A stretch of DNA of 64,000 nt from Sphingobium sp. BYY-5 (lineage in GTDB: Bacteria > Pseudomonadota > Alphaproteobacteria > Sphingomonadales > Sphingomonadaceae). Below, in pieces: positions 54,318-62,536 of this stretch. The translations under genes and the position numbers were made by a program. The notes below the pieces were generated by a model that saw only the letters and a program-made list of their open reading frames with translations, did no database searches and had not been told where the DNA came from. The first letter of the stretch is position 1, and each line of letters starts with the position of its first letter. The stretch is taken from the NCBI RefSeq assembly GCF_022758885.1, contig NZ_JALEBH010000001.1, positions 1,488,001 to 1,552,000 on the forward strand, read 5' to 3'.

Positions 54318-55394
54318 TTGACCGACACACGATCCTCCCGCCGCCAGCGCAACGCCCCCACCATCAACGATGTCGCCCGCCAGGCCGGCGTGTCCCCCAT
54401 GACGGTGTCGCGCGTCATCAATGGCGAGCAGGTGGTGAAGGCGGAAACCCGCGCCAAGGTGGAGGCGGCGATCGCCGCGCTCAATTACTCGCCCAGCGCC
54501 GCCGCGCGCAGCCTGGCCGGTGGGGACGACGTGCGGATCGGTCTGCTCTACAGCAACCCGTCCGCCTCCTATCTCAGCGAGTTTCTGGTCGGCAGCCTGG
54601 ATCAGGCGAGCCGCAGCGGCATCGACCTGGTGGTCGAGAAGTGGGACGAGCAGACATCGGTACAGTCGGTGGTCGACCATCTGCTGCGCGGCCGGATCAA
54701 CGGCGTCGTGCTGCCGCCACCGCTCTGCGACCTGGAGGAAATGGTCGCCGCGCTCACCGCCGCCAACATTCCCGCCGTGGCGGTGGCGACCGGCCGCCCG
54801 CCGGCGGATCTTTCCGCCGTCAGCATCGACGATCGCAACGCCGCCTATGAAATGACCCGGCACCTGATCGCGCTCGGCCACACGCGCATCGGCTTCATCA
54901 AGGGCAATCCCAACCAGACGGCCAGCGCCAAGCGTCTCGACGGCTATGTGGACGCGCTGCGCGAATCCGGGCTGGCGGTCGAGGATGACCTGATCGCCCA
55001 GGGTTTCTTCACCTACCGGTCGGGTCTGGATGCGGCCGAACATATATTGTCGCTGGCCGAACCGCCGACCGCCGTCTTCGCCAGCAATGACGACATGGCC
55101 GCCGCGACCGTGGCGATCGCGCACCGCAACGGGCTGGACGTGCCGGGCGACCTTACCGTCTGCGGCTTCGACGACAGTTCGCTGGCGACGACGATCTGGC
55201 CGGAACTGACCACCATCCGCCAGCCGATCAGCGCCATGTCGCGTGCGGCGGTGGAAGTGCTGGTGCGGCGGCTGAAGGGGAAGAAGGGCCAGAAGAGCGA
55301 GGAGACCGAGCATCTGGTGCTCGACCATGCGCTGATCCGCCGCCAGTCGGATGCCGCGCCCAGGGTGCGGCCACGGACGGGGGGACGCGGTTAA
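54318..55394 (+). CDS. LacI-family transcriptional regulator of the xylan/xylose locus
   Basis: 358 residues from a TTG (AAAAAAGG upstream; no in-frame ATG). The N-terminal HTH 'TINDVARQAGVSPMTVSRVING' with hinge 'SAAARSLAGG' is followed by a periplasmic-binding-type sensor ('IGLLYSNPSASYLSEFLVG', 'VSIDDRNAAYEMTRHLI', 'AVFASNDDMAAATV', 'VCGFDDSSLATTIWPELTTIRQP'). Near-identical palindromes before the TonB receptor, GH3/GH67, this gene and xylX point to it as their repressor. The inducer is probably a xylose-derived sugar, which is inference. Confidence 0.92.
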   Translation: MTDTRSSRRQRNAPTINDVARQAGVSPMTVSRVINGEQVVKAETRAKVEAAIAALNYSPSAAARSLAGGDDVRIGLLYSNPSASYLSEFLVGSLDQASRSGIDLVVEKWDEQTSVQSVVDHLLRGRINGVVLPPPLCDLEEMVAALTAANIPAVAVATGRPPADLSAVSIDDRNAAYEMTRHLIALGHTRIGFIKGNPNQTASAKRLDGYVDALRESGLAVEDDLIAQGFFTYRSGLDAAEHILSLAEPPTAVFASNDDMAAATVAIAHRNGLDVPGDLTVCGFDDSSLATTIWPELTTIRQPISAMSRAAVEVLVRRLKGKKGQKSEETEHLVLDHALIRRQSDAAPRVRPRTGGRG

Positions 55395-55490
55395 ACACAA
55401 GTTCCGTTCGCTTCGAACAGCGCATGCGGTTCATACCGACCTGTTCCCCGGCGCAGGCCAGCATAAGTTCTCATCAATGTATCTTGGTAT

Positions 55491-55611
55491 TAGGACCGAT
55501 CGACATTCAGGTTAACGCAGAAGCCCTGGCCTCATTTTCAACGTCATGCCGGACTTGATCCGGCATGACGGCTTGGGAAGCGCATAAAACTGTGAATGTC
55601 GATCGGTCCTA
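55491..55611. mobile_element. MITE-like element with 19-bp perfect terminal inverted repeats
   Basis: TAGGACCGATCGACATTCA (55491-55509) and its exact reverse complement (55593-55611) bound a 121-bp unit with one GTCATGCCGGACTTGATCCG hairpin and 'GCCTCATTTTCAAC', in reverse orientation to the copy at 27337. If the outermost TA is the target duplication, it fits Tc1/IS630-type MITEs. It abuts the purB stop codon by one base. Confidence 0.75.
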
Positions 55612-55612
55612 G

Positions 55613-56929
55613 TTAGCCTTCCCCGAACACCCGCTGGAAGATCGTGTCGACCTGGCGGAAATGATAGTCGAGGTTGAACTTGTCCTCGATCTCCTGCGCG
55701 CTGAGCGCGGCGGTGACGTCCGGGTCGGCCTTGAGCAGTTCCAGCAGCGAAAGCTGGCCGTCCGATTCCCACACCTTCATCGCGTTGCGCTGGACATAGC
55801 GATAGCTGTCCTCGCGGCTCACGCCCGCCTGCGTTAGCGCCAGCAGCACGCGCTGCGAGTGGACAAGCCCGCCCATCTTGTCGAGATTCTTCATCATCCG
55901 CTCAGGGTAGACGAGCAGCTTGTCGATCACGCCGGTCAGGCGGCCCAGCGCGAAGTCGAGCGTGATGGTCGCGTCGGGACTGATATAGCGCTCGACCGAC
56001 GAATGGCTGATGTCGCGTTCGTGCCAGAGCGCCACATTCTCCATTGCGGGCAGCGCATAGCTGCGCACCATGCGGGCCAGGCCGGTCAGGTTCTCGGTCA
56101 GCACCGGGTTGCGCTTGTGCGGCATCGCGCTGCTGCCCTTCTGGCCGGGCGAGAAATATTCCTCGGCTTCGAGGACTTCGGTGCGCTGGAGGTGGCGGAC
56201 CTCGACCGAGAGGCGCTCGATCGAGCTGGCGATGACGCCCAGGGTCGCGAAGAACATCGCATGGCGATCACGCGGGATGACCTGGGTCGATACCGGCTCG
56301 ATGGCGAGGCCCAGCTTCTGCGCTACATGCTCCTCGACGCGCGGGTCGATATTGGCGAAGGTGCCGACCGCGCCGGAAATGGCGCAGGTGGCGACTTCGG
56401 CGCGGGCGGCGATCAGGCGCGCCTTGCAACGACTGAACTCGGCATAGGCTTCGGCCATTTTCAGGCCGAAGGTGACGGGTTCGGCGTGGATGCCGTGGCT
56501 GCGGCCGATGGTGGGCGTCAGCTTATGTTCGAAGGCGCGGCGCTTGATGACTTCCAGCAGCTTGTCGAGATCCTCGATCAATATGTCGGCGGCACGGGCA
56601 AGCTGCACGGCAAGGCAGGTGTCGAGCACGTCGCTCGACGTCATGCCCTGATGCATGAAGCGGGCTTCGTCGCCCACCTGTTCGGCCACCCAGGTCAGGA
56701 AGGCGATGACGTCATGCTTGGTGACGGCCTCGATCGCGTCGATCGCGGGCACGTCGATCGCGGGGTTGGTCGCCCACCAGTCCCACAGCGCCTTGGCGGC
56801 GGACGGTGGGACGACGCCCAGCTCGCCCAGCTTCTCGGTCGCGTGCGCCTCGATCTCGAACCAGATTTTGAACCGGGCTTCCGGTTCCCAGAGGGCAGTC
56901 ATGTGCGGGCGGGCGTAACGGGGGACCAT
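55613..56929 (-). CDS. purB: Adenylosuccinate lyase
   Basis: 438 residues, the usual length. It catalyses SAICAR to AICAR plus fumarate and adenylosuccinate to AMP plus fumarate in purine synthesis. Visible: 'MVPRYARPHMTALW' start, 'KHDVIAFLTWVAE', 'HQGMTSSDVLDT', 'TIGRSHGIHAEPVTFG' and the signature 'GSSAMPHKRNP' with the flexible-loop serine, then 'ERDISHSSVER'. It is a housekeeping gene that splits the uronate/xylan part from the xylose operon. Confidence 0.97.
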   Translation of the reverse strand: MVPRYARPHMTALWEPEARFKIWFEIEAHATEKLGELGVVPPSAAKALWDWWATNPAIDVPAIDAIEAVTKHDVIAFLTWVAEQVGDEARFMHQGMTSSDVLDTCLAVQLARAADILIEDLDKLLEVIKRRAFEHKLTPTIGRSHGIHAEPVTFGLKMAEAYAEFSRCKARLIAARAEVATCAISGAVGTFANIDPRVEEHVAQKLGLAIEPVSTQVIPRDRHAMFFATLGVIASSIERLSVEVRHLQRTEVLEAEEYFSPGQKGSSAMPHKRNPVLTENLTGLARMVRSYALPAMENVALWHERDISHSSVERYISPDATITLDFALGRLTGVIDKLLVYPERMMKNLDKMGGLVHSQRVLLALTQAGVSREDSYRYVQRNAMKVWESDGQLSLLELLKADPDVTAALSAQEIEDKFNLDYHFRQVDTIFQRVFGEG

Positions 56930-57205
56930 GGGCGAATCCTGCGTGGCTAGGGGTGGGAGTCGCCGCGCCGACTAGCAGCACCGTCCCCAGCTAGCAAATC
57001 GCGCGCATTCCATCCCGTTTCTGCTTCACCTTTTCGCAACTTTTGCCGGGAAAAAGGGCGAAACGAACCAATTTTCAAGACGAATGACGGGATATGAACG
57101 GATGTTCAGGAACAATGGCGCGAATTCGACTATTATGACTGCATGAATATAGGAGTCGGGTGGACGCGATTGTTTCCCGGCACGGTCGCACACCAGGAGA
57201 TCTCA

Positions 57206-57616
57206 ATGATCCGCACGTTTTTGTTTACGATGACCTTGGCTATCGCTGCCCCCGCCATGGCGCAGCAGGCCACCAGCCCCGATCAGGGCGCCACGCCATC
57301 CGCCCCCGCCCAGCCGCAAACCGCAACCCCTGCCCAGCCTGCGGCCCCAGCCAATTCGGCCAACACGGTGGCGTCGATCGTCGACAGCGAATTTCCCGCC
57401 TATGACACGAACAGCGACGGCCAGTTGGACAAGGCCGAATTTTCCCGATGGATGGTCACGCTGAAGGATCAGGAGATGAAGGCGACCGGCAAGGTCTATT
57501 CGGCCGAACAAGTGACCGCCTGGGCCAATGGCGCCTTTACAAGTGCGGATTCCGACAAGAACACGACCGTCAGCAAGCCCGAACTGATCCGCTATCTGAG
57601 CGGCGGGGCAGCCTGA
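57206..57616 (+). CDS. Exported EF-hand protein
   Basis: 136 residues from ATG 57206 with AGGAG at 57195-57199. Signal peptide ends 'AAPAMAQQ', then an Ala/Pro/Gln/Thr-rich linker, then two EF-hands: 'DTNSDGQLDKAEF' (about 73-85) and 'DSDKNTTVSKPEL' (about 119-131). Loop acidic residues at positions 1, 3 and 5 are present; position 12 is Glu in both. A periplasmic calcium-binding role is likely, partner unknown. Followed by a strong terminator. Confidence 0.85.
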   Translation: MIRTFLFTMTLAIAAPAMAQQATSPDQGATPSAPAQPQTATPAQPAAPANSANTVASIVDSEFPAYDTNSDGQLDKAEFSRWMVTLKDQEMKATGKVYSAEQVTAWANGAFTSADSDKNTTVSKPELIRYLSGGAA

Positions 57617-57679
57617 CCCCACATTGTATTCCCCCGCCTGTCACGAACGGCGGACAATAAACCCTCAACGGGTCGCATC

Positions 57680-57719
57680 ATGGGGCGGCATGGAACGAAG
57701 GCCATGCCGCCCCATTTTT
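57680..57719 (+). terminator. Rho-independent terminator after the EF-hand gene
   Basis: ATGGGGCGGCATGG, an 8-nt loop, CCATGCCGCCCCAT and then TTTTT: a 14-bp perfect stem with T-run. Confidence 0.9.
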
Positions 57720-57730
57720 GTGGCGATCAT

Positions 57731-57893
57731 GGCGTTTGCAAACCCGCTCGCTGAATGTGGGTGACGGAGGCGAAAATCCTCCCCTGCAAGGGGAGGGGGA
57801 TCACGAAGTGGTGGAGGGGTGTCCCGCTATCGATAGGGTGACACCCCTCCGTCAGGCGCTGTGCGCCTGCCACCTCCCCTACCAGGGGAGGAT
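57731..57893. repeat. Interspersed palindromic repeat, copy D (CCTCCCC family)
   Basis: Includes a left extension 'GCGTTTGCAAACCCGCT...AATGTGGG' shared with 35652-35706, then ATCCTCCCCTGCAAGGGGAGG, 'CACGAAGTGGTGGAGGGGTG', 'CTATCGATAGGGTGACACCC' and the closing 'CCTCCCCTACCAGGGGAGGAT'. It fills most of the gap 57720-57957. Confidence 0.75.
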
Positions 57894-57957
57894 GAAGATT
57901 TCTGATCCTTCTCATCATCGCAAACGCAACGACACCCCGCCGCGCGGCGGCGCGGGA

Positions 57958-58164
57958 TCAGCCCTTCTTGCGGGCGTAGAGGAGGGCTGCGACGATGGCG
58001 GCCGATCCGATGCCGACGGCCGTTCCCATCCATACGCTCTTGCCGGCGGACTTGCGCGCGGCGCTGGCGAGGTCGGCCTTCTTTCCAGCCTTTTCGGCAG
58101 CGGCTGTTGCGGGAGAAGCGGCGTCTGCGCCGGTGGCCGGCGCGCTGTCTTCGGTCTTGCTCAT
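57958..58164 (-). CDS. Small Ala-rich single-pass membrane protein
   Basis: 68 residues from ATG 58164 (AAGGAC upstream). An Ala/Lys-rich polar N-terminus ('PATAAAEKAGKKADLASAARKSAGK') is followed by one membrane helix ('WMGTAVGIGSAAIVAALLY') and a basic end ARKKG. The helix is positioned like that of small stress or membrane-anchored proteins with a C-terminal anchor. Function not recognised. Divergent from xylX, separated by 163 bp containing the LacI operator. Confidence 0.68.
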   Translation of the reverse strand: MSKTEDSAPATGADAASPATAAAEKAGKKADLASAARKSAGKSVWMGTAVGIGSAAIVAALLYARKKG

Positions 58165-58285
58165 AGTCCTTGCGCTTATGCCCCAAAGTGAAGGCCCGGA
58201 AAAGATATAACCCTCTCCACTTGTCGACTTTCCGTTTGAGCGGCTTTTGCGTAACACCCTCTTGACTTGGCGTGCCATTCCATGC

Positions 58286-58299
58286 TGGTAGCGCTATCA
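58286..58299. promoter_or_regulatory. LacI-type operator upstream of the xylose operon
   Basis: TGGTAGCGCTATCA, identical in all 14 bases to the site before the TonB receptor (38742-38755), 28 bp before the xylX ATG. Confidence 0.78.
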
Positions 58300-58327
58300 A
58301 TTACGACCACCGTTTTAGGAGTTGATG

Positions 58328-59470
58328 ATGCCGGGCGATGCTTCCCTGCTCGATTGCCTGCCTGCCGACTGGCGCGAAGGCTTGTTCATCGGCCGCGTTC
58401 AAACCGCTGCCGGTCCCAGCCCGATATTGGTCGCCGATGGCCAGGCCTATGACATGAGCCGCGTCGCACCGACCGTCGCGCAACTGGTTGAGAAATTGCC
58501 GCTTTCCGCTGCTTCCGGCGAAGCGCTCGGCCCGCTCGAAACCCTCGGCCTGCCGCTGCTCAGCCCGGTCGACCTGCAATGCGTCAAAGCGTGCGGCGTG
58601 ACCTTCGCCCTGTCCGCGCTGGAGCGGGTGATCGAGGAGCGGGCGCGGGGCGACTCCAGCGCCGCCGCCGAGATTCGCGGCCGGCTGGAAGAGCGCGTGG
58701 GCGGTTCGATCCGCGCCGTGGTCCCCGGCACCGAAGAAGCCGCCGCGCTCAAGGCTGCGCTGATCGAGGACGGCCTCTGGTCGCAATATCTGGAAGTCGC
58801 GATCGGCCCCGATGCGGAAGTCTTCACCAAGGCGCCGGTGCTCTCGACCGTGGGCCTGGGCGCGGAGATCGGCATCCGGTCCGATTCCACCTGGAACAAT
58901 CCCGAACCCGAAGTGGTGTTGATCGTCAACGCCGCCGGCAGCGCGGTGGGCGCGACGCTGGGCAATGACGTCAACCTGCGCGATTTCGAAGGCCGCTCCG
59001 CGTTGCTGCTGGGCAAGGCGAAGGACAATAACGCCTCCTGCTCGCTCGGCCCGCTGATCCGCCTGTTCGACGGTGATTTCACCATCGACGACGTGCGCAA
59101 TGCCGAAGTGGGGCTGACCATCGACGGGCCGGAAGGCTATCGGTTGGAAGGCAAGAGCAGCATGAACCAGATCAGCCGCGATCCGCTGGACCTGGTGCGC
59201 CAGACCCTGTCGGAACATCAATATCCCGACGGCTTCACGCTGTTCCTGGGGACGCTCTTCGCCCCCGTTCAGGACCGTGACGAGCCGGGCCGCGGCTTTA
59301 CGCACAAGGTTGGAGACAGCGTTGCCATCTCCACTCCGCGCCTGGGCAAGCTGGTGAATACGGTCGTGACGTCGAAGGACGCCGCGCCCTGGACCTGGGG
59401 CCTTACCGCCCTGATGACCAATCTGGCCGCGCGCGGCCTGCTGACCGCCCAGGAGACCGAAACCGCATGA
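58328..59470 (+). CDS. xylX: 2-keto-3-deoxy-D-xylonate dehydratase, FAH family (XylX-like)
   Basis: 380 residues; ATG 58328 has AGGAG at 58317-58321 (the adjacent ATG at 58325 is an alternative). Fumarylacetoacetate-hydrolase-type C-terminal fold: 'SDSTWNNPEPEVVLIVN' (metal-binding Glu pair), 'GNDVNLRDFEGRSALLLGKAKDNNASCSLGP'. This is the family of Caulobacter XylX, which dehydrates 2-keto-3-deoxyxylonate to alpha-ketoglutarate semialdehyde in the Weimberg pathway. Stop overlaps the xylB start as ATGA, and xylB and xylC follow, which supports the assignment. Confidence 0.88.
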   Translation: MPGDASLLDCLPADWREGLFIGRVQTAAGPSPILVADGQAYDMSRVAPTVAQLVEKLPLSAASGEALGPLETLGLPLLSPVDLQCVKACGVTFALSALERVIEERARGDSSAAAEIRGRLEERVGGSIRAVVPGTEEAAALKAALIEDGLWSQYLEVAIGPDAEVFTKAPVLSTVGLGAEIGIRSDSTWNNPEPEVVLIVNAAGSAVGATLGNDVNLRDFEGRSALLLGKAKDNNASCSLGPLIRLFDGDFTIDDVRNAEVGLTIDGPEGYRLEGKSSMNQISRDPLDLVRQTLSEHQYPDGFTLFLGTLFAPVQDRDEPGRGFTHKVGDSVAISTPRLGKLVNTVVTSKDAAPWTWGLTALMTNLAARGLLTAQETETA

Positions 59471-60225
59471 ACGGCGCCATCTACCCTAGTCTCCGGGGCA
59501 AGCGGGTCTTTATCAGCGGCGGCGGCAGCGGCATCGGCGAAGGGCTGGTCGAGGCGTTCGTCGGCCAGGGCGCGCATGTCGCCTTCTGCGATATCGCCGT
59601 GGCCGAAAGCGAGGCGCTGGTCGCCCGGCTTGCCGACACGGATGTCGCGCCAATCTTCCACGCGGTCGACCTGCGCGACATTGAAGCGGTGCAGGCGATG
59701 ATCGGAAAGGTGGAGGCGCAGCTTGGCGGGATCGATATTCTCGTCAACAATGCCGCCAATGACGACCGCCACAGGATCGAGGATGTCACCCCCACTTATT
59801 GGGACGAGCGGATGGCGGTGAACCTGCGCCACCTCTTCTTCGCATCGCAGGCCGCCGTGCCCGCGATGAAGCGCGCCGGTGGCGGCGTGATCCTGAATTT
59901 CGGGTCGATAAGCTGGCATCTCGCCCTGCCCGAACTGACGCTCTACCAGACCGCCAAGGCCGCGATCGAAGGGCTGACCCGCAGCCTTGCCCGCGACCTG
60001 GGCCGCGACAATATCCGCGTCAACACCATCATCCCCGGCAATGTGAAGACCCCGCGCCAGGAAAAATGGTACACGCCCGAAGGCGAGGCGGAGATCGTCG
60101 CGGCGCAATGCCTGGACGGCCGCATCCTGCCGGTGGACGTCGCCGCGCTGGCGATGTTCCTGGCGTCGGACGATGCGCGTTACTGCACCGGCCATGATTA
60201 TTTCATCGATGCGGGCTGGCGCTGA
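59467..60225 (+). CDS. xylB: NAD-dependent D-xylose 1-dehydrogenase (SDR family)
   Basis: 252 residues. SDR motifs: 'ISGGGSGIGEGLV' cofactor loop, 'CDIAVAES' (Asp selecting NAD), 'VNNAANDDRH', Ser in 'NFGSISWHLALPELTLYQTAKAAIEG' with the Tyr-x3-Lys pair. The segments 'IYPSLRGKRV', 'NDDRH', 'GSISWHL' and 'RQEKWYTPEGEAEIVAAQCL' are those of Caulobacter XylB as known to me. It oxidises D-xylose to xylonolactone. Middle of a tight operon: ATGA overlap with xylX and one base before xylC. Confidence 0.93.
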   Translation: MNGAIYPSLRGKRVFISGGGSGIGEGLVEAFVGQGAHVAFCDIAVAESEALVARLADTDVAPIFHAVDLRDIEAVQAMIGKVEAQLGGIDILVNNAANDDRHRIEDVTPTYWDERMAVNLRHLFFASQAAVPAMKRAGGGVILNFGSISWHLALPELTLYQTAKAAIEGLTRSLARDLGRDNIRVNTIIPGNVKTPRQEKWYTPEGEAEIVAAQCLDGRILPVDVAALAMFLASDDARYCTGHDYFIDAGWR

Positions 60226-60226
60226 G

Positions 60227-61102
60227 ATGCCGACCGCCGAGCCACAGAGCATCCTGTCGGTCGGCGCGACGCTGGGCGAAGGGCCGGTCTGGGTGGCGCG
60301 CGACGCCGCCCTCTGGTTCGTCGACATCAAGGGGCATCGCGTCCACCGCTACGACCCGGCGCTGGAAGTCGGCCGCAGCTGGGCCGCGCCGGAGCAGGTG
60401 GGCTGGATTGCGCCGACCGACGACGGGCTGTTCGCGGTCGGCCTGCAATCGGGCGTGCATCGCTTCGACCCGGAGCAGGGCAGCTTTGCGCTGCTCCACG
60501 CGCCCGAAGCGCACCTGCCCGGCAATCGCCAGAACGACGCCAGCGTGGCCCCCGACGGGGCGCTCTGGTTCGGGACGATGGACGATGGGGAAAAGGCCGA
60601 TAGCGGCTATTTCTACCGCCTGCACAGGGGCGTCTGCGCCGAAACGGGCCTGCCGCCGGTGTCGATCACCAACGGCCCCGCTTTTTCGCCCGATGGCCGC
60701 ATTCTCTATCATACCGACACGCTGGGCAAGCGCATCTGGCGCACCGAGCTGACGGAAGAGGGCGCAGTCGGCAATACCCGCCTGTTCACCAAGATCGAGG
60801 ATGGCGCTGGCTATCCCGACGGGCCGACGGTCGATGCCGAAGGCTGCCTGTGGACCGGGTTGTTCGGCGGATGGGCGGTGCGCCGCTACGATCCGGCGGG
60901 CAAGCTGATGCGCGAAATCCGCTTCCCCGTCGCCAACATCACCAAGATCGCCTTTGGCGGCGAGGGACTGAGCACCGCCTATGCGACGACCGCGCGCAAG
61001 GGGTTGAACATGACAGCGTTGACAGAGCAACCCTTGGCAGGCGATCTCTTCGCCTTCGATCCCGGTGTCACGGGGCTGCCAGGGACTATCGCCGAGATAT
61101 AG
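60227..61102 (+). CDS. xylC: Xylonolactonase, SMP-30/gluconolactonase family (XylC-like)
   Basis: 291 residues, six-bladed beta-propeller. Visible: 'LGEGPVWVARDAALWFVDIKGHRVHRYDP' (metal Glu), 'NRQNDASVAPDGALWFGTMD', 'TNGPAFSPDGRILYHTDT' (Asn and Asp ligands), 'YPDGPTVDAEGCLWTGLFGG'. It hydrolyses xylonolactone to xylonate for the downstream dehydration. It starts one base after the xylB stop. The xylonate dehydratase (XylD) and semialdehyde dehydrogenase (XylA) are not in this operon. Confidence 0.9.
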   Translation: MPTAEPQSILSVGATLGEGPVWVARDAALWFVDIKGHRVHRYDPALEVGRSWAAPEQVGWIAPTDDGLFAVGLQSGVHRFDPEQGSFALLHAPEAHLPGNRQNDASVAPDGALWFGTMDDGEKADSGYFYRLHRGVCAETGLPPVSITNGPAFSPDGRILYHTDTLGKRIWRTELTEEGAVGNTRLFTKIEDGAGYPDGPTVDAEGCLWTGLFGGWAVRRYDPAGKLMREIRFPVANITKIAFGGEGLSTAYATTARKGLNMTALTEQPLAGDLFAFDPGVTGLPGTIAEI

Positions 61103-61123
61103 AAGAGCAGGAAGGATGAACGA

Positions 61124-62536
61124 ATGAGTGAGGGGAGCGCCGGGAAGGTCAATATGGCCTTCATCGCAGCGATCGTCGCGGTGGCGACGATCGGCGGTTT
61201 CATGTTCGGTTATGATTCGGGCGTCATCAACGGCACGCAGAAGGGGCTGGAAAGTGCCTTCGACCTGGGCAAGCTGGGCATCGGCATTAATGTCGGCGCG
61301 ATCCTGGTCGGGTCGTCGATCGGCGCGTTCGGCGCGGGCCGCATGGCCGACATCATCGGCCGTCGCGGCGTGATGATGCTGGCCGCCATCCTGTTCCTGG
61401 TCAGCGCGCTGCTGGCAGGCGCGGCCGGTTCGTCGGCCATCTTCATCTTCGCGCGCATCATCGGCGGCCTGGGCGTCGGCGCGGCGAGCGTCATTTCGCC
61501 CGTCTATATCTCCGAAGTCACCCCCGCCAACGTGCGCGGCCGGCTATCGTCGGTGCAGCAGGTGATGATCATCTCCGGCCTCACCGGCGCGTTCGTCGCC
61601 AATTTCGTGCTGGCGCGCTATGCGGGCGGCTCCACCGCGCCGCTGTGGCTCGACTTCCCGGCCTGGCGCTGGATGTTCTGGTTGCAGGCAATCCCGGCCG
61701 CCATCTATTTCCTGGCGCTGCTGGTGATCCCGGAAAGCCCCCGCTACCTCGTCGCACGCGGGCAGGACGAGCGCGCCCGCGCCGTCCTCACCCGCCTGTT
61801 CGGTGCGGCCGAAGCCGACCGCAAGGTCGCCGAAATCCGCGCCAGCCTGGCCGCCGACCATCATCGCCCCAAGCTCAGCGACCTGATCGATAAGGTCAGC
61901 GGCAAGGTGCGCCCGATCGTCTGGACCGGCATCGGCCTCGCCGTCTTCCAGCAGCTCGTGGGCATCAACGTCGTCTTCTATTATGGTGCGACCCTGTGGG
62001 AAGCCGTCGGCTTTTCGGAGGATAATGCGCTCCAGATCAACATCCTGTCGGGCGTGCTGTCGATCGGCGCGTGCCTGGGCACGATCATGCTGGTCGACCG
62101 GATCGGCCGCAAGCCGTTGCTGCTGATCGGCTCGGCGGGCATGGCGGTGACGCTGGCGATCGTCGCCTATGCCTTCTCCACCGCCGTCACCGGTGCGGAC
62201 GGCGGCGTCATCCTGCCCGGCCATAACGGCCTGATGGCGTTGATCGCGGCCAATCTCTACGTGATCTTCTTCAACCTTAGCTGGGGTCCGATCATGTGGG
62301 TCATGCTGGGCGAGATGTTCCCGAACCAGATCCGCGGCTCCGGCCTGGCGGTGGCGGGCTTTGCCCAGTGGATCGCCAATGCGGCGATCTCGGTCAGCTT
62401 CCCGGCGCTGGCCGTGTCGCCGGGCCTGGTCTTCACCTACACCGGCTATGCGTTGTTCGCGCTCATCTCCTTCTTCTTCGTGCGCGCCATGGTGCATGAG
62501 ACCAAGGGCCGCGAGCTTGAGGATATGGTCGGCTGA
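61124..62536 (+). CDS. MFS sugar porter, probable D-xylose:H+ symporter
   Basis: 470 residues, 12 helices. Sugar-porter signatures: 'GGFMFGYDSGVINGT' in helix 1, 'GRMADIIGRRG' and 'DRIGRKPLLLIG' loops, 'PESPRYLVARGQDERA', 'QQLVGINVVFYYG' in helix 7, and a final 'ETKGRELEDM'. It resembles XylE-type carriers; xylose is inferred from the operon. AGGAAGG lies before the ATG. It brings xylose released by the GH3 enzymes into the cytoplasm for XylB. Confidence 0.9.
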   Translation: MSEGSAGKVNMAFIAAIVAVATIGGFMFGYDSGVINGTQKGLESAFDLGKLGIGINVGAILVGSSIGAFGAGRMADIIGRRGVMMLAAILFLVSALLAGAAGSSAIFIFARIIGGLGVGAASVISPVYISEVTPANVRGRLSSVQQVMIISGLTGAFVANFVLARYAGGSTAPLWLDFPAWRWMFWLQAIPAAIYFLALLVIPESPRYLVARGQDERARAVLTRLFGAAEADRKVAEIRASLAADHHRPKLSDLIDKVSGKVRPIVWTGIGLAVFQQLVGINVVFYYGATLWEAVGFSEDNALQINILSGVLSIGACLGTIMLVDRIGRKPLLLIGSAGMAVTLAIVAYAFSTAVTGADGGVILPGHNGLMALIAANLYVIFFNLSWGPIMWVMLGEMFPNQIRGSGLAVAGFAQWIANAAISVSFPALAVSPGLVFTYTGYALFALISFFFVRAMVHETKGRELEDMVG

